Source: an uncultured Streptococcus sp. (lineage in GTDB: Bacteria; Bacillota; Bacilli; Lactobacillales; Streptococcaceae). From it: a stretch of 8,498 nt of DNA. Every line of letters starts with the position of its first letter. Within the stretch, counting starts at the first letter, position 1. Below, piece by piece: positions 1-6,439 of this stretch. The stretch lies in the NCBI RefSeq assembly GCF_943912555.1, contig NZ_CALTUR010000082.1:1-8498 (forward strand), given 5' to 3'. The notes beneath the pieces are model-generated. The model did not search any database and was not told the DNA's origin. It worked only from the letters and a program-made list of their open reading frames with translations. A program made the translations under genes and the position numbers.

Positions 1-324
1 AATGTAACAACACCAGCTAAGGTAACACCAGCAACACCAGAAACTGAAAAACCAGTTGCACCAGTGACACCTGATACGCCAGTCAAACCTGACACTAATG
101 GAGGTTCTGGTCAAGATACACCTGCACCAACACCAGCTACTCCAACTCCAAATGCAGATCAGGTAGATACTAAGACTACTGTTGATAATGGAGCTAAGTC
201 AAATGATTCTCAAAATGTATTGCCAAATACAGGAACAGAATCAAATGCTGCTTTTGCATCTCTAGGACTTCTTGGACTATTGAGTGGATTTGGACTTGTA
301 GCTCGCAAGAAAAAAGAAGACTAA
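1..324 (+). CDS. LPXTG cell-wall-anchored surface protein, C-terminal fragment
   Basis: The frame is open from the first base and ends at TAA 322-324, so the gene begins upstream and only its last 107 residues are visible. The first two thirds are a low-complexity stretch rich in Pro, Thr, Ala and Asp (many TPA/TPT units), typical of the extended wall-spanning stalk of Gram-positive surface proteins. It ends in a complete sortase A signal: LPNTG encoded at 220-234, a hydrophobic helix rich in Gly, Leu and Ala (about 247-300), and the charged tail RKKKED. Sortase would cut between Thr and Gly and join the protein to peptidoglycan. The GTG at 64 is an internal Val codon, not a start. The functional domain lies outside the window, so the identity (adhesin, glycosidase, protease) cannot be given. 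A strong terminator follows, so the gene is transcriptionally separate from sczA. Confidence 0.92.
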   Translation, partial: NVTTPAKVTPATPETEKPVAPVTPDTPVKPDTNGGSGQDTPAPTPATPTPNADQVDTKTTVDNGAKSNDSQNVLPNTGTESNAAFASLGLLGLLSGFGLVARKKKED

Positions 325-347
325 AAATTTAGTCAAAATATGAACTG

Positions 348-370
348 TTCATTGTTAAGTGGACAATGAA
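348..370 (+). repeat. Short inverted repeat after the LPXTG gene
   Basis: TTCATTGT at 348-355 is the exact reverse complement of ACAATGAA at 363-370, with a 7-nt loop. It lies 23 nt after the stop codon and has no T-run after it, so it is not a complete terminator. It could be a 3' UTR hairpin that stabilises the mRNA end ahead of the real terminator at 383-435, or chance. Confidence 0.4.
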
Positions 371-382
371 TGGAAAAGATTA

Positions 383-435
383 AACAACGGCTTTGTTCCT
401 CATTTTAAGAGGTACAAGGCCGTTGTTGTATTTTT
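383..435 (+). terminator. Intrinsic terminator of the LPXTG gene
   Basis: A 9-bp perfect arm, AACAACGGC (383-391) against GCCGTTGTT (419-427), continues inward through a G-T wobble and one mismatch to about 18 pairs closing a 7-nt loop (402-408). GTATTTTT follows at 428-435. This is a strong rho-independent terminator for the surface protein gene. Confidence 0.85.
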
Positions 436-460
436 GGAAAGTAGATGTTAATCTTTGTAC

Positions 461-661
461 TAATACTCAATAAAAATCAAAGAGCAAACTAGGAAACTAG
501 TCGCAGGTTTCTCAAAGCACTGCTTTGAGGTTGTAGATAAGACTGACGAAGTCAGCTCAAAACACTGTTTTGAGGTTGTGGATAGAACTGACGAAGTCAG
601 TTACATATATCTACGGCAAGGCGACGTTGACGTGGTTTGAAGAAATTTTCGAAGAGTATTA
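461..661 (+). repeat. BOX element, boxA-boxB-boxB-boxC
   Basis: This is recognised as the pneumococcal BOX interspersed repeat. BoxA spans about 461-510, two 45-bp boxB units are at 511-555 and 556-600, and boxC is about 601-661. The ends are an 8-bp terminal inverted repeat, TAATACTC (461-468) and GAGTATTA (654-661), with TA at both outer edges as expected for a MITE-like insertion. Each boxB holds two hairpins: an 8-bp stem with ACT loop (for example CTCAAAGC and GCTTTGAG) and CTGAC-GAA-GTCAG. The two boxB units differ at 5 of 45 positions. BOX elements are non-coding, are mobilised in trans, and can change expression of neighbouring genes when transcribed. Here it lies beyond the LPXTG terminator and beyond the end of sczA, so any effect is most likely on sczA read-through or 3' end stability. 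Confidence 0.93.
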
Positions 662-668
662 TATTATG

Positions 669-700
669 AAAAAGAGGATCGGCGAATCCTCTTTTCTTGT
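669..700 (+). terminator. Terminator-like hairpin, possibly bidirectional
   Basis: AAAAGAGGAT (670-679) pairs perfectly with ATCCTCTTTT (686-695) around a 6-nt loop. On the plus strand it is followed by CTTGTT, and on the minus strand the stem runs into CTTTTTCAT. It could end BOX transcription on the plus strand or act as a backup terminator for sczA on the minus strand. Confidence 0.6.
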
Positions 701-704
701 TGAA

Positions 705-748
705 AAGATAAAAAACTCAATAACCTAGAAATAAGATAACTGAGTTTT
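705..748 (-). terminator. Probable sczA terminator
   Basis: On the minus strand, AAAACTCA (complement of 741-748) is followed 21 nt later by TGAGTTTT (complement of 712-719) and then a T-rich run, TTATCTTTT. It begins about 10 nt after the sczA stop. The loop is long, so the hairpin is weaker than others in the window, and the stem at 669-700 may back it up. Confidence 0.55.
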
Positions 749-757
749 ACTCTGTAT

Positions 758-1294
758 TCAATTTTTAGGAATGAGAAGGTCTAGATAAAACTGGACAACT
801 TTCTGGTCTGTGAAGTCTTGTCCTTTTTTGAGCCACCAGGTCAATGTCTCGATAAAGTTGGTTACAACTAAGTGTTGGAGATAAGAAGCAGGCAAACTTG
901 GGTGTGCTTCTTTCAAATCATCAACCAGCATGGGGGAGACGTGGTGTTTCAACTCTCTCTGGAGTTGGCGGAGGAAGTAGTCATTCTTGGAGAATAGTAA
1001 ACTGGTGATATGGTCTTGATTTTTCTGAAAATGCAGAAAGAGGTGGGCGAGGTAATCTTCGGTTGAAATGGACTCCTCTCTTTCAAAGAGGTGATGGAAG
1101 AGGTAGTGACAAAGCTCGTCCAGAAGCAGCTCCTTGCTCTCATAGTGACAGTAAAAAGTAGAACGTCCCACATCTGCGAGATCAATAATATCCTGAACAG
1201 TAGTGGCCTCGTAGCTCTTAGTGTTCAAAAGTTGTAGAAAAGCTTGATAGATGGCTTTTTTTGTTTTACTGATACGGCGGTCAATGTTAGTCAT
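758..1294 (-). CDS. sczA: TetR-family zinc-responsive regulator SczA
   Basis: A 178-residue TetR-family protein. The N-terminal HTH covers about residues 31-51 (TTVQDIIDLADVGRSTFYCHY), with the usual F/Y-x-x-Y/F-x-x-K/E pattern running into KELLL. The remaining all-helical part is the ligand-binding and dimer domain. Divergent placement next to czcD identifies it as SczA, which in S. pneumoniae activates czcD when zinc is high and blocks it when zinc is low. The Cys/His-rich helix near residues 61-67 (CHYLFHH) is a candidate metal site, by inference. The ATG at 1294 is the only usable start: the upstream frame has no ATG, GTG or TTG before a stop codon (1358-1360). No recognisable Shine-Dalgarno precedes it, which is unusual here. 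The family call is certain; the name rests on synteny with czcD. Confidence 0.88.
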   Translation of the reverse strand: MTNIDRRISKTKKAIYQAFLQLLNTKSYEATTVQDIIDLADVGRSTFYCHYESKELLLDELCHYLFHHLFEREESISTEDYLAHLFLHFQKNQDHITSLLFSKNDYFLRQLQRELKHHVSPMLVDDLKEAHPSLPASYLQHLVVTNFIETLTWWLKKGQDFTDQKVVQFYLDLLIPKN

Positions 1295-1315
1295 ATGGAC
1301 ACTTGAGGCAAATTG

Positions 1316-1327
1316 TTCAGAACTGAA
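1316..1327. promoter_or_regulatory. Inverted repeat upstream of sczA, candidate SczA site
   Basis: TTCAG-AA-CTGAA forms a 5-bp inverted repeat, preceded by TTG so that the left side reads TTGTTCAG. It shares TGTTCA with the clearer palindrome at 1381-1397. It sits 22 nt upstream of the sczA start and about 50 bp upstream of the candidate czcD -10, a position suited to activating czcD and to autoregulating sczA. The pneumococcal czcD promoter is known to carry two SczA-linked motifs; the match to this repeat is inference. Confidence 0.5.
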
Positions 1328-1370
1328 TAAAGCTGACCTTTTGCTTCTATCCTTTCTTTAAGTTTTAGTA

Positions 1371-1397
1371 GATAATAATAATGAACAAGATGTTCAT
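1371..1397 (+). promoter_or_regulatory. czcD promoter -10 and SczA operator
   Basis: GATAAT at 1371-1376 is the best -10 candidate for czcD, and no good -35 stands 16-18 bp before it, as expected for an activator-dependent promoter. Directly downstream is the perfect palindrome ATGAACA-AGA-TGTTCAT (1381-1397), which would cover the transcription start. This fits a site where regulator binding blocks transcription at low zinc. On the opposite strand an exact TATAAT (complement of 1404-1409) could serve sczA, which would place the same palindrome at its start too, but its -35 is poor. Confidence 0.6.
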
Positions 1398-1426
1398 GAA
1401 TTTATTATAACAAAGGAATGAGAAAT

Positions 1427-2317
1427 ATGAAGGCAAAATATGCTGTTTGGCTAACTTTTTTCTTAAATTTGACTTATGCCATTGTCGAGTTTATTGCAGG
1501 AGGAGTATTTGGTTCTAGCGTTGTTCTTGCTGACTCTGTTCATGACTTGGGAGATGCGATTACAATTGGAATATCAGCCTTTCTAGAAACAATCTCCAAT
1601 CGAGAAGAAGATAGGCAGTACACCTTGGGTTACAAGCGATTTAGTCTTTTAGGGGCTTTTGTGACTTCTGTGATTCTTATCACAGGATCCATCCTAGTGA
1701 TTTTGGAAAATATAACTAAAATTTTTAATCCACAGCCTGTTAATGATGAAGGTATTCTATGGCTAGGGATTATTGCAGTCAGTACCAATGTGCTAGCTAG
1801 CCTAGTAGTTCGTAAGGGAAAGACAAAGAACGAGTCAATTCTTAGCCTGCATTTTTTGGAAGATACTCTTGGTTGGTTGGCTGTCATTCTAATAGCGATT
1901 ATTCTCCGATTTACAGATTGGTATATCCTTGATCCGCTCTTATCTCTTGTCATTTCCATCTTCATTCTAACAAAAGCCCTTCCTCGTTTTTGGAGCGCAC
2001 TCAAGATTTTCTTAGAAGCTGTGCCAGAAGGAGCAGAGGCAGGTAATTTGGAGAAGGATTTGGAGACTCTGACCAATGTCAAAAGTGTTAATCAACTTAG
2101 TATTTGGTCCATGGATGGTCTGGAAAATAATGCTATTATCCATCTCTGTTTAGAAGATTGGGAGCAGATGACGGAAACAAAGAATCAAGTACGTCAACTC
2201 CTAGAAGAAAGAGGGATTCAGAATATTACTATCGAAGTGGACACCAGTCAAAGCGATCATTCGCAACATAAAAGGAGGGTAACAGCCTTAGAGCAACCCC
2301 ATGAGCATCATCACTAG
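1427..2317 (+). CDS. czcD: Zinc efflux protein, cation diffusion facilitator family
   Basis: A 296-residue cation diffusion facilitator that exports Zn2+ across the membrane, by family knowledge through proton antiport. Six membrane segments can be read at about residues 6-25, 30-54, 73-94, 110-128, 147-163 and 165-183. The zinc site is the HxxxD pair in segment 2 (H39, D43 in SVHDLGDA) and the HxxxD pair at segment 5 (H142, D146 in LHFLEDT), the 2-His 2-Asp set typical of zinc-selective members. A cytoplasmic domain follows from about 195, ending in a His-rich tail (HSQHKRR ... HEHHH). An in-frame ATG at 1418 is possible, but AAAGGA (1412-1417) sits 9 nt before 1427 and would abut 1418, so 1427 is preferred. 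It is divergent from its regulator sczA. Confidence 0.92.
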   Translation: MKAKYAVWLTFFLNLTYAIVEFIAGGVFGSSVVLADSVHDLGDAITIGISAFLETISNREEDRQYTLGYKRFSLLGAFVTSVILITGSILVILENITKIFNPQPVNDEGILWLGIIAVSTNVLASLVVRKGKTKNESILSLHFLEDTLGWLAVILIAIILRFTDWYILDPLLSLVISIFILTKALPRFWSALKIFLEAVPEGAEAGNLEKDLETLTNVKSVNQLSIWSMDGLENNAIIHLCLEDWEQMTETKNQVRQLLEERGIQNITIEVDTSQSDHSQHKRRVTALEQPHEHHH

Positions 2318-2457
2318 AAAAAGCGGCTGGAACAAAACTTAATTTCAAGAGAAAATGAAGTAATCCTTCACACATAAAAACGCATAGTATCAAGGTTTCT
2401 AAGCATTTGATACTATGCGCTTTTTGCTTTTAAATACGCTTTCCCCAACCTCTTTCT
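2317..2457 (+). repeat. MITE-like intergenic repeat with imperfect terminal inverted repeats
   Basis: The left end (about 2317-2333, AAAAAGCGGCTGGAACA) and the reverse complement of the right end (about 2443-2457, AAAGAGGTTGGGGAA) match imperfectly, sharing an AAAG-GG-TGG core. GGCTGGGACAAAA-type ends are common in small non-coding streptococcal repeats. The 13-bp terminator stem at 2381-2419 lies in the middle. I read this as a decayed RUP/SPRITE-like mobile repeat that now supplies the czcD terminator. The exact family and edges cannot be fixed by eye. Confidence 0.42.
2381..2425 (+). terminator. czcD terminator
   Basis: CGCATAGTATCAA (2381-2393) is the exact reverse complement of TTGATACTATGCG (2407-2419), with a 13-nt loop and then CTTTTT at 2420-2425. 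AAAAA flanks the left arm (2376-2380), so the hairpin could also work on the minus strand. It lies 63 nt after the czcD stop and isolates czcD from nmlR. Confidence 0.85.
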
Positions 2458-2529
2458 TTGCTTGATGAAAAGGTATGCTGATAAGAGAACTAATCATTAA
2501 AAAATGTTCTTCGATTAGATGCAAAATGC

Positions 2530-2560
2530 TTGACTTGGAGTCAACTCAAAGTTATATAAT
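2530..2560 (+). promoter_or_regulatory. nmlR-adhC promoter with MerR-type operator
   Basis: The -35 TTGACT (2530-2535) and an exact -10 TATAAT (2555-2560) are separated by 19 bp, longer than the usual 17 and the hallmark of promoters that MerR-family activators untwist. Inside the spacer, CTTGGAGT-CA-ACTCAAAG (2534-2551) is an inverted repeat with one mismatch, placed where such regulators bind. The product of the first gene, NmlR, is the natural ligand, giving autoregulation. The predicted start near 2567 leaves a leader of about 50 nt. Confidence 0.85.
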
Positions 2561-2618
2561 AAGATAAGTGAGTTAGAGTAGTTTAAACTCAGTGAATGGA
2601 ATGATAGGAGGTTAGTCT

Positions 2619-2972
2619 ATGAATATTAAATCTGCCAGTGACTTGTTGGGAATTTCAGCGGATACGATTCGGTACTATGAACGGGTTGGTCTTGTGCCAC
2701 CGATTACTCGAACTGCAACTGGAATTCGTAATTTTCAAGATCAGGATATCGAAGCGCTGGAATTTATTAAGTGTTTTCGTTCTGCGGGTGTCTCTGTGGA
2801 CAGTTTAGTTGACGATATGTCGCTCTACCAAAAGGGGGATGAAACGAGAGAGGAAAGGCTTGGTATTTTAGAAGACGAAAAGAAAAGATTAGAGGAGCGC
2901 TTGTCTCAGTTACAGGTGGCTTTAAATCGCTTAAATATCAAAATTAAACTTTATAAGGAAGGGAAATTTTAA
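2619..2972 (+). CDS. nmlR: MerR-family thiol-based stress regulator NmlR
   Basis: A 117-residue MerR-family activator. The N-terminal winged HTH is plain (SASDLLGISADTIRYYERVGL, about residues 5-25, then R31 and the GIRNF wing at 35-39), followed by a long dimerisation coiled coil (about 75-112) rich in Glu, Lys, Leu and Arg. There is no metal-binding C-terminal extension. A single cysteine, C52, lies at the position used for thiol sensing in the NmlR/AdhR subgroup, which responds to formaldehyde, carbonyl and nitric oxide stress. AGGAGG at 2606-2611 stands 7 nt before the ATG. The stop codon touches the adhC start with no gap, so the two are co-transcribed from the 19-bp-spacer promoter. Subgroup assignment rests on C52 plus the adjacent adhC. 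Confidence 0.9.
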   Translation: MNIKSASDLLGISADTIRYYERVGLVPPITRTATGIRNFQDQDIEALEFIKCFRSAGVSVDSLVDDMSLYQKGDETREERLGILEDEKKRLEERLSQLQVALNRLNIKIKLYKEGKF

Positions 2973-4010
2973 ATGAAATCAGCAGTATATACAAAGGCAG
3001 GCCAGGTTGGACTTGCTACAATTGAACGTCCGCAAATTATTGAAGCAGATGATGCTATTATCCGCATTGTCCGTACTTGCGTTTGTGGTTCGGATCTCTG
3101 GAGTTACCGTAACCCAGACATTGAAGAGGGACATAGAAATAGCGGTCATGAGGCGATCGGAATTGTCGAAGAAGTTGGTGAGAACGTCACTACAGTAAAA
3201 TCTGGTGACTTTGTCATTGCACCTTTCACACACGGTTGTGGTCAGTGTGATGCTTGTCGTGCTGGTTTTGATGGTTCGTGTGATAATCATCCTGGTAACA
3301 ACTGGTCAGGTGGTGTCCAGGCGGAATATATCCGATTCCACTATGCCAACTGGGCGCTGGTTAAAATCCCAGGACAACCTTCTGATTATAGCGAAAGTAT
3401 GCTAAAATCCCTCTTGACTCTTGCTGATGTCATGCCGACAGGCTATCATGCAGCATGTGTTGCAAATGTTCAAAAAGGTGACAAGGTTGTTGTTATCGGT
3501 GATGGGGCTGTTGGTCAATGTGCTGTTATCGCGGCTAAGATGCGTGGTGCTTCACAAATTATTCTTATGAGCCGTCATGAAGATCGTCAAAAGATGGCTC
3601 TGGAGTCAGGTGCGACAGCTGTTGTAGCTGAACGTGGTCAAGAAGGAATTGCCAAGGTGCGTGAAATCCTCGGTGGAGGAGCAGACGCAGCACTTGAATG
3701 TGTTGGAACAGAAGCAGCGATTGATCAAGCTCTTGGTGTTCTCCATAATGGAGGTCGTTTGGGGTTTGTTGGTGTACCGCACTATGAAAATCGAGCCATT
3801 GGCTCAACCTTTAGTCAAAATACAATAATCGGCGGTGGTCCAGCTTCTGTTACAACTTATGACAAACAAGTATTACTAAAAGCCGTTCTTGATGGCGATA
3901 TCAACCCAGGCCGTGTCTTTACTTCAAGCTATAAATTAGAAGATATTGATCAAGCTTATAAAGATATGGATGAACGTAAGACCATTAAGTCTATGATTGT
4001 GCTGGACTAA
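2973..4010 (+). CDS. adhC: Zinc-dependent alcohol dehydrogenase of the NmlR operon
   Basis: A 345-residue medium-chain zinc dehydrogenase that oxidises or reduces alcohols and aldehydes with NAD(P)(H). The catalytic zinc ligands C38 and H59-E60 (GHEAIG) and a probable acidic ligand D152 are visible. The structural zinc lobe has C89, C92, C95 and C103. The Rossmann fold follows, with GDGAVG at 176-181. The length is normal and intact. The Shine-Dalgarno AAGGAAGGG (2955-2963) lies inside the end of nmlR. In pneumococci the NmlR-controlled enzyme is tied to aldehyde and nitric oxide defence and is often called S-nitrosoglutathione reductase. However, this 345-aa protein is shorter than true class III enzymes (about 370 aa), so its natural substrate is open. 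Confidence 0.9.
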   Translation: MKSAVYTKAGQVGLATIERPQIIEADDAIIRIVRTCVCGSDLWSYRNPDIEEGHRNSGHEAIGIVEEVGENVTTVKSGDFVIAPFTHGCGQCDACRAGFDGSCDNHPGNNWSGGVQAEYIRFHYANWALVKIPGQPSDYSESMLKSLLTLADVMPTGYHAACVANVQKGDKVVVIGDGAVGQCAVIAAKMRGASQIILMSRHEDRQKMALESGATAVVAERGQEGIAKVREILGGGADAALECVGTEAAIDQALGVLHNGGRLGFVGVPHYENRAIGSTFSQNTIIGGGPASVTTYDKQVLLKAVLDGDINPGRVFTSSYKLEDIDQAYKDMDERKTIKSMIVLD

Positions 4011-4015
4011 AAAAG

Positions 4016-4057
4016 AAAATCCTAATGGAGATTTGAGACTCTCTATTAGGATTTTTT
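4016..4057. terminator. Bidirectional terminator between adhC and galR
   Basis: A 16-bp stem with one G-T wobble (4016-4031 against 4040-4055) closes an 8-nt loop. TTTTTT follows on the plus strand (4052-4057), and the minus strand runs into TTTTCTTTTTT. The plus-strand adhC stop is 5 nt away and the minus-strand galR stop 20 nt away, so one hairpin serves both convergent genes. Confidence 0.9.
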
Positions 4058-4077
4058 GTCATGTTTAATTTGTGGAG

Positions 4078-5097
<1,020 letters not shown>

Positions 5098-5099
5098 TT

Positions 5100-5128
5100 A
5101 GTATATCATATTTTTCTGCTTTTTACTG
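5100..5128 (-). promoter_or_regulatory. Candidate galR promoter
   Basis: On the minus strand TATACT (complement of 5100-5105) is a good -10, about 20 nt upstream of the galR start. The -35 region, about 5123-5128, is a poor match and falls within the GalR half-sites at 5121-5142. Binding there would be expected to affect galR as well as galK. Confidence 0.4.
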
Positions 5129-5153
5129 ATAGTTTAGTAAAATTTTAGTAAAA
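5121..5153. promoter_or_regulatory. Candidate GalR operators in the galR-galK gap
   Basis: TTTTACT (5121-5127) and AGTAAAA (5136-5142) form an inverted repeat with an 8-nt centre. A near-palindromic TTTTAGTAAAA (5143-5153) follows directly, so AGTAAAA occurs twice in tandem 11 nt apart. The array ends 4 nt before the galK -35. Its position and symmetry fit a LacI-family regulator acting as an activator of galK; the link to GalR is inferred from context. Confidence 0.65.
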
Positions 5154-5157
5154 AGGA

Positions 5158-5186
5158 TTGACCTTGGGAAATCCCTTGGATACAAT
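5158..5186 (+). promoter_or_regulatory. galK-galT promoter
   Basis: TTGACC (5158-5163) and TACAAT (5181-5186) are each one base from consensus and stand 17 bp apart. The spacer contains a small inverted repeat, GGGAAATCCC (5166-5175). The expected transcription start is near 5193, about 50 nt upstream of the galK ATG. Confidence 0.8.
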
Positions 5187-5189
5187 AGA

Positions 5190-5203
5190 AGAAAACGATT
5201 ACA
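5190..5203 (+). promoter_or_regulatory. cre site (CcpA operator)
   Basis: AGAAAACGATTACA matches the catabolite-responsive element consensus TGWAANCGNTNWCA at every defined position except the first T. It covers the expected galK transcription start, where CcpA bound with phosphorylated HPr represses when glucose is present. Confidence 0.75.
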
Positions 5204-5221
5204 CGTTAAGGTGACTTAACG
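5204..5221 (+). promoter_or_regulatory. Leader hairpin or second operator before galK
   Basis: CGTTAAG-GTGA-CTTAACG is a perfect 7-bp inverted repeat with a 4-nt loop, directly after the cre site and 6 nt before the galK Shine-Dalgarno. It may be a 5' hairpin in the transcript that protects the mRNA, or another protein-binding site. Confidence 0.5.
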
Positions 5222-5242
5222 GACAGTAAAAGGAGAAATCAT

Positions 5243-6421
5243 ATGACACAACATCTTACTGCTGAAACTCTTCGCAAAGACTTTCTTGCTGTTTTTGGTC
5301 AAGAAGCAGACCAAACTTTCTTTTCACCAGGTCGTATCAATTTGATTGGTGAACACACAGACTACAACGGTGGGCACGTTTTTCCTGCTGCTATTTCCTT
5401 GGGAACTTACGGTGCAGCTCGTAAGCGTGACGACCAAGTCTTGCGTTTCTACTCAGCCAACTTTGAGGACAAGGGCATTATCGAAGTGCCTCTCGCTGAC
5501 CTCAAGTTTGAAAAAGAGCATAACTGGACCAATTATCCAAAAGGAGTTCTTCATTTCTTGCAAGAAGCTGGGCATGTGATTGATAAAGGTTTTGATTTTT
5601 ATGTTTATGGGAATATCCCAAATGGTGCTGGTTTGTCTTCTTCAGCATCCTTGGAACTTTTGACAGGGGTAGTGGCAGAGCATCTCTTTGATTTAAAACT
5701 AGAGCGTCTCGATTTGGTTAAAATCGGAAAACAAACAGAAAACAACTTTATCGGAGTAAATTCTGGCATCATGGACCAGTTTGCTATCGGTATGGGGGCT
5801 GACCAACGTGCTATTTACTTAGATACCAACACCTTAGAATACGACTTGGTGCCACTTGATTTGAAGGACAATGTAGTGGTGATCATGAACACTAACAAAC
5901 GCCGTGAATTGGCCGACTCTAAATACAATGAACGTCGTGCTGAGTGTGAAAAAGCAGTGGAAGAGTTGCAAGCTGCCTTAGACATCCAGACCTTGGGTGA
6001 ATTGGATGAGTGGGCCTTTGACCAATATAGCTACCTAATTAAAGATGAAAATCGTTTGAAACGTGCTCGCCATGCTGTGCTTGAAAACCAACGTACCCTC
6101 AAAGCTCAAGTAGCCCTTCAAGCAGGAGATTTGGAAACATTTGGTCGTTTGATGAATGCGTCACACGTTTCTCTTGAGCATGATTATGAAGTAACTGGTT
6201 TGGAATTGGATACCCTTGTTCACACAGCTTGGGCACAAGAAGGTGTTCTTGGTGCTCGTATGACAGGGGCAGGTTTTGGTGGCTGTGCTATTGCCTTGGT
6301 GCAAAAAGACACTGTTGAGGCCTTTAAGGAAGCTGTAGGCAAACACTACGAGGAAGTAGTTGGATACGCTCCAAGCTTCTATATCGCTGAAGTTGCAGGT
6401 GGCACTCGCGTCCTTGACTAG
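5243..6421 (+). CDS. galK: Galactokinase
   Basis: A 392-residue cytosolic galactokinase of the GHMP family: galactose + ATP gives galactose-1-phosphate, the first committed Leloir step. The galactokinase signature [15 protein letters not shown] is at residues 30-44 (with E37, H38, D40 for sugar binding). The ATP loop [14 protein letters not shown] is at 126-139, the catalytic Asp is D178 in SGIMDQF, and the third GHMP motif [14 protein letters not shown] is at 340-353. All key residues are present and the length is normal. AAAAGGAG (5228-5235) lies 7 nt before the ATG. galT starts 18 nt after the stop, so the two form an operon driven by the GalR/CcpA-controlled promoter at 5158-5186. Confidence 0.97.
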   Translation: MTQHLTAETLRKDFLAVFGQEADQTFFSPGRINLIGEHTDYNGGHVFPAAISLGTYGAARKRDDQVLRFYSANFEDKGIIEVPLADLKFEKEHNWTNYPKGVLHFLQEAGHVIDKGFDFYVYGNIPNGAGLSSSASLELLTGVVAEHLFDLKLERLDLVKIGKQTENNFIGVNSGIMDQFAIGMGADQRAIYLDTNTLEYDLVPLDLKDNVVVIMNTNKRRELADSKYNERRAECEKAVEELQAALDIQTLGELDEWAFDQYSYLIKDENRLKRARHAVLENQRTLKAQVALQAGDLETFGRLMNASHVSLEHDYEVTGLELDTLVHTAWAQEGVLGARMTGAGFGGCAIALVQKDTVEAFKEAVGKHYEEVVGYAPSFYIAEVAGGTRVLD

Positions 6422-6439
6422 TCAAAAGGAGGCTCTATA

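Noticed and set aside
511..600. Two 45-bp direct repeats resembling a mini CRISPR
   Set aside because: The units are directly adjacent with no spacers, contain internal hairpins of boxB type and lie inside a recognisable BOX element.
1403..1408. TATTAT as the czcD -10
   Set aside because: It would start transcription at about 1415, on top of the ribosome site, leaving no usable leader; GATAAT at 1371-1376 fits better.
1418..1426. ATG at 1418 as the czcD start
   Set aside because: The only ribosome site, AAAGGA at 1412-1417, touches this ATG; it is properly spaced for the ATG at 1427, which also gives the usual family N-terminus.
1630..2082. 150-codon open frame on the minus strand inside czcD
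   Set aside because: Its Arg/Ser-rich translation lacks domains and it is fully covered by the conserved czcD membrane region.
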